Below, one piece after another: positions 49,857-61,800 of a DNA stretch of 64,000 bases (its first letter is position 1; the number at the start of each line of letters is the position of its first letter). The translations under genes were made by a program, and so were the position numbers. The DNA is from Trichopria drosophilae. Lineage: Eukaryota > Arthropoda > Insecta > Hymenoptera > Diapriidae. The notes under the pieces were generated by a model that searched no databases, was not told the DNA's origin, and was given only the letters and a program-made list of their open reading frames with translations. The DNA lies in the NCBI GenBank assembly GCA_030407085.1, contig CM059585.1, forward strand, positions 96,256,501-96,320,500, read 5' to 3'.

Positions 49857-52800
49857 CTGGAACAAGCATTTGTGTACTCGTTTACATTACATTAATGTAA
49901 AATTGTAAAGAAAAATAAAGCGATTCCAACTTATTTAATGTTATACGCTACTTTATTACGAGAAATACGTACCTGTTGTCGCATGCTAGGATTCCATCTG
50001 CAGTAAAGTGCTTTCCACGGCTTAATGTATCGCATACTCGGAATTGGCATCAAAACGTTCTGTTGAGTCGAACCTGGCCAATACAAAGGATTTTGATAAA
50101 GCGGTAATTGACTATTAATATACGACCACAACGACACCGTCCTCTCTTTCAGTCTCTCGTGCACTCTTTCTCGTTCGCTGAAAATAAGAAAAATTTATAA
50201 ATCAATCGAAACAGATTTGTACAATCATTAATTTTACCTGCTATATAAAAATGTGCCGAATCTGCAGGAATATAAATGGTCCAATATAGTAGTTAGGAAA
50301 TGTTCGTTAAATTGAAATGCATTCGGAATTTGTAGGCTAACTTGCCACACGCAGTCCATGAATTGTACAAACACCGGTGACCTATCAGCATCGCTGTGAT
50401 GCTCGTCACCATGACCAATTCTCTGAAAGTAATGCGAACATAGTATTTCAGGTTACAAATTACCATTTCGAATTTAAAAAATTACCTGCTGGAATTTGTG
50501 TCCAAAACTGAGCCATTCTTTCTCAATCAGGACTTCGAAACCTTTGATTGTTCGGTAATATGGATCCAACAATAACAACGATAAGGCTGTCAACTGTAAA
50601 AAATTAATTAAAAAAAAAGAATAAATATTGAGTAATTGAGTAATTTTTATTCATTCTTTCTTACAATATTTCTACATTTGGAGTTATTACGATGACTAGA
50701 GTACGAAAGATATTAAATTGTAACAAGTTAGATTCTCAGGTAAGTTCTACTTGAAACTTGTCTGTGAGAAAGACAATATATATGAGTAATTCCGCGATAC
50801 TTTTAATATTTAGGAAACTGTATATTTACAAGACGAATTTAATACAATTGATAAACAAACAAATTTTTTTGATATGAATTAAATGTCGGAAAATATCATA
50901 CAATAGTTTTGGTGGATGGAGAATAATTAGTTTTGCGTGAAAAAAAAATGAAATTCGTCATATTTAAAGATTTGTGCAGGAAACTGTCCCATATTTCTTT
51001 TCTTTCGACCAAAAAATAAAATGTGCTTGTTTATGAAAGACCGCACAAATTTTTCTGTACTATCATTTCGTACTTTCAACCCATGTCATTTTTAAGAAGG
51101 TGCCTGCCTCTTGAAATGAAATATAAAAACAAAAATAAAAGAAACTAAATTTTCATAAAGAAAACATTTTTTTACATTTCATAGTTTGGAAAAAGTGCGT
51201 TTCGAGATTTCAAAAAAAGTAAAGCATGAGTGTATTCCTTACATGAAAACGATTCAAACCACTCTTTTTACATTACCGTGCCACTCTATCGAAAAAAAAT
51301 ACGAGGCTTTGAAAAATGATATTACTTGCGCCGCTGGTACCGAAAATAGTTATTTTTTACTGACACACTTTCTGTACAGTTTGAAAATCCCCAAAACCTA
51401 TTGCTGGTTTTTGTTTGGTATATTTCTATGCGCGTATCACTAGTCTCAAGTCAATATTATTTGCACCTGTCTGAAAAAAAGACTGAACAAAAAATAATTT
51501 TATTTTCGGTAATTCCTGTATTCTATTATTTTGATTATTTTGGCAGTAATAAATAGTTTTTATATTGTTATATTGTTTTTCTGCCTTTATTATTATAGTA
51601 CACACACTGTCAATATGTGCTCGTGTGTATGTATATATGAATACACAATATTCATATTTTTAGATTTACATGTACAAATAATTATTTTTTATCTTCAAGA
51701 GGCAAAAGTCCCCGAACTGATCAAATCGATTAACAATTGCAGATTCAACAAAGTTTTGAAAATGGATAATAAAATTATTTTTTTCAAAATTTTAAAGTTG
51801 CTCCTACAAAATGTGCGTTTTTAAAAAAATGTTGGCACCATCAAATTTTTGCTCTTTGTATCACCTGAAATCAGAAAAATTACTTTACATGTGGGTGCAA
51901 TTAAAAAAAAAAATTTTTTTTTTAAATGCCAAATATTAAAAGTATCGCGGAATTACTCATATATACATGTGAATAACAGTATCAAAATATTAAAATAAAT
52001 TTATAGAAATATTTAAGTATAAAAGTTATGACAGTAATATAAATTAAGCAAGAAATAGAAAAGCAAAAATTAATAACATTAAAGTTGTTTTGAATCATTA
52101 ACAATGACGTGATGGCATAGATAGACTCTTGGCTTTCTCTTCTAGTTATAGGGCTTGAGTGTCTTGTAAAAGAAGATGGTCTCTTATAATTTAAAAATCT
52201 ATAATTTCTTCTTGACCGCTTGTTAAATTAGATAAAAAATACGATATACATTTTCTTGGAATTGACGGTCTAGTAAAAGTGATGCCAACTGAAGGCATTA
52301 AAATAAAGATGTCACCAAATTACGTTTCGGCCACTGATATGGGCCATCCTCAGAAACTCCGTTCCACTGTCAATTGAAATGATCGATATTACATATTTTA
52401 TCGTTTTAAAATTGTTGATTTGTACTGCATATTTATTTCCTAAATCCACAATCTTTTTTATGTTCTCTGGTACTTCCACATCGGTGTAATTATTGAACCA
52501 ATTTTCTTGAATCTTTGTCTTGTTGTTCTGTTCTGTGTTTAATGGTGTCGTTTTTAAGCCAATTAAACTTTTTTATGAGTCTATTTTTGGTTTGATAAAG
52601 TAGTCTCATAAATTTTATATTTTCAAATTTTAAAAAATTTTTATATATTTCAAAAGGTAGTTTTTTGATTATTTGATTCGTTATATTAGTTTTTTCTATT
52701 CTGAAGGATTTCAGTTCGTAAATTGTGTTCGATGTCTCAAGATTTAGCAACTTCAGCTTGGTGGTAAGTTATAGAGAATTTAGTTGTTGAAGAATACGGG

Positions 52801-55800
52801 AAGATTTTACATTCTTCTTTTGTAAAAATGATAAATTATCGTTAATATGTTGAGGATATATCCCTTTCCTCCGGCATCTCAAAAAAATTCTTTGGGTGAC
52901 TAATTTTGTAATTTTTGTCAAAGTTCGGGAATACGTCCTTAAAAGAAGGCCAACTTGAAATCCGAACGTTGTGGATACCCACCGTCGAATTCCTGTTGTT
53001 GGTCTCTTCATGTTTCAACAATGTATAAATTAAAAATCTATAATTTCTTCTTGACCGCTTGTTAAATTAGATAAAAAAATACGATATAAATTTTCTTGGA
53101 CTCTTATAATTTTGGTATCTTATAATCTTGAAGAAAGTTCGTTTTCGGTTGTTCAGGAATCCTTCCCTTCTTATATGTGAAGGTAGTGTGTTGAAAAAAG
53201 ATGGTCCTACATAATCGTGAGCTCTTTGGCCAATAGTTGTTCTTCTTAATGGTGTTATGGCAATATATTGTAGATTAGCTCTAGTTGAACGTTGTCTTTG
53301 TTTAAACAGTAGTAAGTTATGTGATACATAGTAATGGATTGTCCTTGCTTGGTGCATTTTGTCTACGTTTAATGTCTTGGCTATGTTATAAAGTTCAGCT
53401 GTTGGAAATCTGTAGTTCTTTTTTAGTGTAATTTTCAAAATTTTCCTATTGAAGATTTCTAGAAGTTTAATTGTATTTTTGGTGGTCCCAGATGCTCTTG
53501 TATACGTTGATAATTAGTTTTCTGTTGAGAATGTTTCGTAGTGATTTGAAGACGTAAGACAAATACCGTAGTTTTCGCACTGTATTATTGAGGTGGTTAT
53601 CTATTTCTAATCCCAGATATTTCGTTGTGTTGGTAATAGTTATTTGTTTGCATGTTTTGCAGCTGGATTGAGTATGACAGGTAGATTCATGGATTATTAA
53701 AGTATTTAAATTAGAAAAATTGGCTAGATCGATTATCCGAGTCAAATGAATGATAAAAAAATGAACACTTGGTCTTGTTTTGTTAAAGTAGTCGACGTTT
53801 CGACAGCGTCACTGTCATTTTCAAGACTATCTATATATAATTTGCAAAAATTAATATTTTACATTGTCGCAGTTTTATAATTAAAATCAGTCTTCGTATA
53901 ATTATAAAACTGCGACAATGTAAAATATTAATTTTTGCAAATTATATAAAGATAGTCTTGAAAATGACAGTGACGCTGTCGAAACGTCGACTACTTGAAC
54001 AAAACAAGACCAAGTGTTCATTTTTTTATTATTCATTTGACTCGGATAATCGATCTAGCTAATTTTCTAATTTGAAAATCTAACGCGCTAAATTCGCGAA
54101 TTTTATTTAATTAAAGTATTTACTTTCGGTAAGCTATCCTCGTAAGAGCCAAAGGTAATGCAGACTGTTTTTTTTCTAGTTCAAAGATAGTTTATTTGAG
54201 GAAAGCCAATTTTGTATCATGATAAAGTCAGTTGCTGCAAGTTTTAGTACATCTTGCCATGAGGAGCTTTCATAATATATAAAAGTATCATCTGCGTATG
54301 CTATAACTTTCCCTTTCGAGTTGATAGTGAAGAGGTCGTTTATGTAAATATTAAACAAAAGTGGGCCTAGAATGGTACCTTGGGGTACGCCACAGGTAGA
54401 ATTTAAGGTTTTACTCTTAGTATTTCCAATCTGCACATATTGGGGACTATGAGACAAATATGATGTTAATAGTTTGTGAGTAATACCTCTTATGCCGTAG
54501 TTTTCTAATTTTACTATAAGAGTGGTATGATCGAGTGTGTCGAAAGCTTTCTGTAAGTCAATGAAGATGGCTAAGCAAGGTTTACTGTGGTTTAAGGCAT
54601 TGTATATATAACTTGTGGCTTCTCCTGTGGCGTCTTCTCAAGATTTATTCGGTCGAAAGCCATATTGGTGCGAATTAATGGGCCGGGGAATAAAGTTCCG
54701 AAAATCAAAACGCCGAAAGGATAAAATTTCGATATTGCGAGAGTCCAAGGTATTTTAATTTGCTTTCTTTTTGCCAAATTTTCCAAGACAAAGTGAAGAA
54801 ATCACGCTGGAACCATGCTATATCGAAATTTTGGCCTTTCGGTATGTTGATTTTCGGAACTTTGTTCCTCGGCCGATTAATGGCATTGTTTCTATATAGG
54901 AATTGTGTGATTCTATTATTGAGACATATTTCAAAAATTTTTGCAATTGAGGACATTACTGCGATTGGTCTGTAGTTTGTGACATCAAATTTATCATCTG
55001 TTTTAAAAATCGGAGAAATTTTTGCAGTCTTAAATTGAAGAGGACATATTCCCAAGCTAAAGCATAAATTTATCAAATAAGTTAACGGTTTTGTGATGTA
55101 AGGGGTTTCTATTTTTAAGCATTCAGCAGGTATCTAGTCTGGTCCCTGTGCTTTGCCATATTTTAAAGACACGATGGCGTTGGTGATTTCGGTCTCGTTG
55201 ACGTCTTCGAGGTACATTGAGTCTTGTTGTGGTCTTTTCCAGGGAAATTTTGGAGCTGGATTAATGTTTTTTGCCAGGTTTTTCCCAATGTTACAATTAA
55301 AATTTATGAACTCATCGGCAATGCGTTTATTGTCCGTGACAGTTTGGCCATCTTGAGTTTTTATTTTTGAAATTCTGTCCGTGTTGTTTATTAGATCCTT
55401 TCCTACTATGTTATTTACCGTTCTCCATAGTTTTTTGGGATCTTTTCCACAATTATTGATTACATTTTCATAGTATTTGTTTTTTATTTTGGTTAGAAGT
55501 TTCGTTAGATGATTTGTATAGTTTTTGTATCGGTTTCTTATTGAGATATTGTTAGGATGTTTTGTTGCTTCAATACGAAGTTTATCTCTAGTTTTTATTG
55601 AGAGTAGTAGCCCCTGTGTAATCCATGGTGATTTCTTATTGTTCATTTTGTAGTGTGATATCGTAGTAGCTTGTGTGATGTGTGCTTGAATTTTTGTGAT
55701 TAACAAATTAGTACAGATTTCAGCATCATTTGTCGCATACAAGTCGATCCATGTTTCATTTTTTGCTAACTGCTCTAATTTAGAATAGTCGATTTGACGT

Positions 55801-58800
55801 TTTTTGGATTGTAAATGGTTGGTTTTTATGTTGTCTGCTTCTATTGGTATAGAAACGATGGTTGGGTAGTGATCAGTAATTGGCGCTTTTAAGATCGCTG
55901 CTAAAGGGGTAAAATTTGATCTCCCTTGTTTGAAAAAAATATGATCGATGCATGTTGCAGAGTTTTTATCTACTCTTGTAGGATTATTTATGGCAGATAT
56001 ATATGCATGAGAACTTAATTCCGTATTCTAGAGTGGAAGGAGAGTTATTCATTATGTCAATGTTGAAATCACCTATTAGTACTTGAGTATTTTTGGGATC
56101 TAAAATGTCCAGAGTTGCCGATAGACAGTTAGTAAAGGTTTCAATATCATCTGAGTATAATCTGTAGAGTGCCAATATTTCAATTTTTTCTGAGGAAGGA
56201 AGTAAAATTGTTAATTTTATTGCATTATTCTCCTGAATCGGGATTAGGGTATGTGTGTAAATTACACTTTCTTTTACATATATAATTGTACCGCCGTTTT
56301 GATTTTTTCGTCCTTCATTATACAGGGTGATCGGCCAACCATTACCCAGCGGCTAACTCTAGATTCTACAGATAATTCTGAACAACTTTTTCCTCTAAAA
56401 AAATGTTCGGGAAGGAAGAGTTTTTAAGTTATTCAACACTAAAATTTAGGTGAAAAAATCACATTTGTTGAAATATCTCGACTCGGTTTGAAGGTATCTT
56501 AACGAACCGGAGCTCATTTTAAAGATATTTTAAAGCTCTTAAATTGTTTTTGATCTACAATGAATATCTCTCTTGTTATTTTTTTTTTTTTTTTTTTTTT
56601 TTTCATTAATTAATTAACGGGCGGAATCGCCCTTTTTACTGAATTGTTGGCTTATTATTATTTTACTAGGATTTTGCGAGAGCTGCAGATCGACTTACGA
56701 AGATGGCGCCATACTTCACATTTGTGTATGAAATGTAGGACTGCAGAAACCTACACCAAGTACAGCAGCGGTCATGAGTCGATTTCCGCCAGATAAACAA
56801 TACTTTCGGAACGTAAACACAAACAACGTGGCTCGTCTTACCAACAGCGAGCTGCTGCTTGGAAACGAAATCGAAAAATTGTTCACCCGACGGGGATCGA
56901 ACTCACGACCTACGACTTCGTAGTCCAGTGCGTTAACCGCCTGAGCCACGAAGCCGATCGTTATAGCCATAAAAACGGGATAAATGCCGATTTTTCAGGA
57001 TTTTCGCGTTTAACTCGTTTCGACACATAGTTACCGAAATATCACACAGAAAAAAGTTGTAGGCCTTGAAAAAACAAAAATTTTTTGTCCTCTAATACGA
57101 TGCGATTAAATTAAAACTGAACCCTACAAGAGCCTCGTAAAGTTGACAAAATACAGTTCGACAAATAAATCGATATTAATAACAAAATGTTATGAAAACG
57201 AGTACAAATAGGGTTCAGTTTTAATTTAATCGCATCGTATTAGAGGACAAAAAAAGGCCTACAACTTTTTCCAGTGTGATATTTCGATAGCTATGTGTCC
57301 AAACGAGTTAGACGCGAAAAACCTGAAAAATCGGTATTTACCCCCGTTTTTATGGCTATAACAAGAGAAATATTCATTGCAGGTCAAAAATCAACAGATA
57401 CAACTTATATAGCTTTAAAATATCTTTAAAATGAGCTTCGGTTCGTTAAGATACACTACCGGCCAAAAGTTCGTGAACGCTATGAATTTTCCAGCTCGTC
57501 AAAAAATGTGTCGGATCTCCGAATCCTTTAACGATATTGAAAAAACTCATAGGACATCTTTTGAAGTACATAAATAAAGCATCTAAGTGGTGCATTCGGT
57601 TTTACTTTAGACATTATTGTTTCTTAGCTGTCAAACACGGAAAATGATGAATTTTTTAACTTTTTTCTTCCGAATTGTAACTCTGACAGCAAGTGTAACA
57701 AATTTCTCTGGCAATTGATTTATTTTATTTTATTATTTTATTTTTTTATTTTACTCATTAAGACAGAAATCATTGAAAAAAGGCCAAAAGTTCGTGAACA
57801 TGCAGTTTATTCATCACCGAAAAAAACGTGTTTTTTAAACTTAATCGAAAAAAATGATCATATTTTTGTGGTTTTACGATATTTTAACATGCGCCAATCA
57901 AAAGAGAATACCTACAATCGTTGAATATGGACTTAATGTAAGTTTTTCCTCAGTTTTAGTTAATTGAACCCATACTGAACTTAGAATACTGGAAAACTAT
58001 AATTGTAGCAATAAAGGGTTAATATTTACTTCTGTTATTTATACCATCTTAGCTTGGAGTTTTGAATTATAGTTAACATTGAAAAAGTGTATTTTTCGAT
58101 TAATTTTAGTATTTTGCATCATCTTTAAAAGGTACGAATCACTGCGATCCGCGAAACATGAATAAACTGCATGTTCACGAACTTTTGGCCTTTTTTCAAT
58201 GATTTCTGTCTCAATGAGTAAAATAAAAAAATTTCAAAAAATCATAACTCTGGAACAAAAAATCGTAGCGACTTTTTCCAAAATGAATTTTAAAGGCCTT
58301 GAAATGTAGAATTTATAAAAAAATTGTCAATTGCCAGAGAAATTTGTTACACTTGCTGTCAGAGTTACAATTCGGAAGAAAAAAGTTAAAAAATTCATCA
58401 TTTTCCATGTTTGACAGCTAAGAAACAATAATGTCTAAAGTAAAACCGAATGAACCACTTAGATGCTTTATTTGTGTACTTCAAAAGATGTCCTATGAGT
58501 TTTTTGAATATCGTTAAAGGATTCGGAGATCCGACACATTTTTTGACGAGCTGGAAAATTCATAGCGTTCACGAACTTTTGGCCGGTAGTGTACCTTCAT
58601 ACAGAGCCGAGATATTTCAAAAAAAGTGATTTTTTCCCCCTAAATTTTAGTGTTGAATAACTTAAAAACTCTACCTTCCCGGAAATTTTTTCAGGGGAAA
58701 AATTTGCTCAGAATTATCTGCACAATCTACAGTTAGCCGCTGGGTAATGGTTGGCCGATCACCCTGTATACGCATGAGAACTTAATTCTGTAAGGTATTC

Positions 58801-61800
58801 TAGAGTTGAAGGAGAGTTATTCATTATGTCAATGTTGAAATCACCTATTAGTACTTGAGTATTTTTGGGATCTAAAATGTCCAGAGTTGCCGATAGACAG
58901 TTAGTAAAGGTTTCAATATCATCTGAGTATAATCTGTAAAGTGCCAATATTTCAATTTTTTCTGAGAAAGGAAGTAAAATTGTTATTTTTATTGCATTAT
59001 TCTCCTGAATCGGGATTAGGGTATGTGTGTAAATTTGACTTTCTTTTACATGTATAATTGTACCGCCTTTTGATTTCTTCTTCCTTCATTATAGATGGAT
59101 TTAAATCCAGGAATCGAATACAAGTTAACATTTTCGATCATCCATCATTCAGTTGCAACTATGACGTCAAATTGATAGGAAAAAGAATGCAGTAATAGGT
59201 GTAGCTCTAGATGATTTTTGTTTAGACTTCGAATATTAGTATGCATAATTTTTAATGGTGGTGGTAGTGTAGAAAGTTCTTTGTGACAGACTTGTTGTGT
59301 ATTGAAAATTTGAGTTTGATGTATGGGATTTGGATTTGCCGTATTAGATTATGTAAATTACTTGTAGACATGTGTTAATGGGTAGTTGATTGATGAAATT
59401 AAAAATTGCTTACGTGATTTATAAGTTTCACATTTGCCTGTATCATTTGCTGCATGTTGAACATCCCTTTTTAACCCATTAAGGCCTAAACGGACACATT
59501 TTGAGCATCCATTTAAACGTCGATAATTTGCATATAAAAGCATTTGAAAAAATTTTACTCCCACTATTTCTGACGTAAAATTGTACGCTCTTTCAGAATC
59601 TTTCAATAAAATTTCGATAAAATGAAAAGCAAAAAAGTTATACACGTTTTTTTGTTAAAAAACATGGTTTTTAAACATTTATTTTTCATTCTAACATCAC
59701 TTTTCCCTCGAAATTACATTGGGAAACATGTCTAAGGTGAAAATATCGCGTCCATGGACCCTTATGATGAAAATGTAGCGTGTTCTAATTTGAATTTCAA
59801 GATGGCGATTTCCAAAATGGCGCCTAGAAGCTCAAAAATCTGTTTAAAATTTAACAAATTTTTTTCTTGAAAACTATAGACTTTAGAGAAAATCTGTTGA
59901 GAACAAAAATGTCTTAGAATTGGTTAGAGAACCTTCTCAAATTTTATCACAATGTATTGTGACACTTTTTGGTTGTTTGAAAATTAAAAAAATCGATTTT
60001 TTTATAAAAGTTATTTAAAAAAGTTATGAAAAAATTTAAGAAGGTTCTTTAACCAATTCTAAGACATTTTTATTCTTAGCAGATTTTCTCTAAAGTTCAT
60101 ATTTTTCAAGGAAATAAACTTATTAGTCTTAAAATCCAGAAAAGTTTAATAATTTTATTGAAAGATTCTGAAAGAGCATACAATTTTACGTCAGAAATAG
60201 TGGGAGTAAAATTTTTCCAAATGCTTTTATATGCAAATTATCAGCGTTTAAACTGATGCTAAAAATGTGTCCGTTTAGGCCTTAATGGGTTAAGATAAAT
60301 CTTACGTTAGATTCAGTGCAATTTATGCATTTTTTTTTCGTTTTCAGTGGTGCATGATTTTGTATCATTTATATTATTTTATTTATAAATATTTTGTTGT
60401 TATTTAAATACCTGAGCCGTTCTATCCCAACCGTCGGAACAATGGACCAGTACTGAAGTCTTATGAATGTCTACTTTATCAACGATCTTGACAGCGCCAG
60501 CCAAGATTCCTCTGATATGTTTCAGCCACATTGTGGATTCTAGTCCCGATAACCATTTCCCTTCGTCGATCGTAGGAAAACATAATTCTGGAAATAGATT
60601 TCGATAAAAGTTGCTAAAACATTCGATATCCGATTCGAGTTATTGTACCTTTTAATTTTCTAAAGCTTTCTCTCATCACATGAATGTTGTGAATATCAAG
60701 AAAAACTACTTCGACATTTTGATACGTATCTTCGTTTTCGTATCCTCCGCCTTTAGCTTTATTCGCTATTGCATTAGTCATTGGTCTCGCATCAATTATA
60801 AAGAGCTTATGACTCTGCGCGTTTGCATCCATAATTAACTGGATGTACCTTTTAAACGAGTCACAAAATTAATGATCGATTAAATTTGGTTAGGTTATGA
60901 ACTCACCTTTCATCTTCTCGACTCCTCTTGCCGCCGACACCGACTAAAGGTTGTGCACACCGAGTAATAGTGGCTTGGCTATCAGGATGAATCCACGAAA
61001 GTACAGGAAGTCTCCCCCTACTTCGAAAAGCTGCAGAAGCTTGAAGATCCTCTTCCGTCGCAGCTGTTGGTATTGCCCACACTGCCGGATAACTATCACA
61101 CAACGAATACGTATCGTTGATCTTCGATATTTTCCACATATCATTATTAATTCCCTAAAATAGATTCGCAAATAAATTAACAATGCTGATGTCGATATTC
61201 GTATAACTTACCATTCTTTTCAATTCGGCAATGGGTTCGTATACGCTCCAACCATTCTCCGGGAAGCTTTCTGAGTATTCAAAGGCAAAAAGCGGCATAT
61301 CATGCGAAAGTGGAAAGGAATATTGTTGCAGTTTCTCAAAAACATTTCTCCTGGAATGATTCTCTTGCTTATGGGCGAATTTAACGTTCCGCATGTCTTT
61401 GCAAAAGATTTCAATTCCGTACGAGTTTTCACCACGACTCAGTGCTCCTCCGACTTTTTCAATTCTGCATACGACACCAAGGGGCATTTCCAAGATGTAA
61501 GGCGTTTCGCGATCTATGCTTCGGAAGTGTAATTTGTAATTTGTTACGCTTAGAACACCACGAGTGGGAACGGAATACGGGCATAGGTATGTGACATCTC
61601 TGGCAACTCCTTGCACTCGTTCTCCACTTAATAACGGTGGTCCTATCTCACCTCCTGATATAGTCTTGAGGGAATTAAAAAATTACTTTACTTTTTGTTT
61701 CATTAAAAAATGTTTTACTATACAATCAAAAATACGACATATCTACTATTATATAGAACGCTAGACATGTAATATACAATATGCGATTGTGCCATTAATA

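Larger units (their letters stand above)
56323..58766. mobile_element. 2.4-kb TA-target palindromic element carrying two later insertions
   Basis: The ends are exact inverse complements (CAGGGTGATCGGCCAACCAT, tacccagcggctaact), flanked by TA (56321-56322, 58767-58768). Left arm 56323 to about 57120 and right arm from about 57180 to 58766 pair throughout once a SINE (left arm) and a foldback MITE (right arm) are removed, leaving a palindrome of about 0.9 kb. No ORF belongs to it. It splits the LINE endonuclease region. Confidence 0.85.
52066..59350 (-). mobile_element. Decayed non-LTR retrotransposon (LINE), multiply interrupted, in mtm intron 6
   Basis: On the - strand, in order: an endonuclease part ([28 protein letters not shown] at about 58800-59000 and again at 55984-56175; TCIDHIF and [12 protein letters not shown] near 55870-55950); a linker ([38 protein letters not shown]); and RT motifs [75 protein letters not shown] and [12 protein letters not shown]. 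The C-terminus reads TKYLGLEID, then [20 protein letters not shown], to a stop at 53067. The 3' UTR runs to about 52066. It is broken by an in-frame TGA after NKS, frameshifts and four insertions (52261-53029, 53709-54109, 54682-54875, 56323-58766). It lies sense to mtm. Clade not assigned; dead. Confidence 0.9.

Noticed and set aside
51186..51824. Two + strand frames inside the element with GAGTAATTCCGCG ends, considered as transposase
   Set aside because: No catalytic Asp/Glu motif arrangement, no similarity recognised, and composition matches the surrounding AT-rich DNA.
54592..54786. Open frames running across the 194-bp MITE in the LINE
   Set aside because: They are created by the MITE insertion (target duplication and inverted ends identified) and are not an extended RT.
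56890..56950. tRNA gene on the - strand
   Set aside because: A and B boxes are present but the acceptor stem is not, and an extended body with A tail and target duplication follows, so it is a SINE head.
61220..61532. Several long frames over mtm exon 3 in other phases or strand
   Set aside because: Shadows of the real coding exon, which is fixed by splice sites and family motifs.
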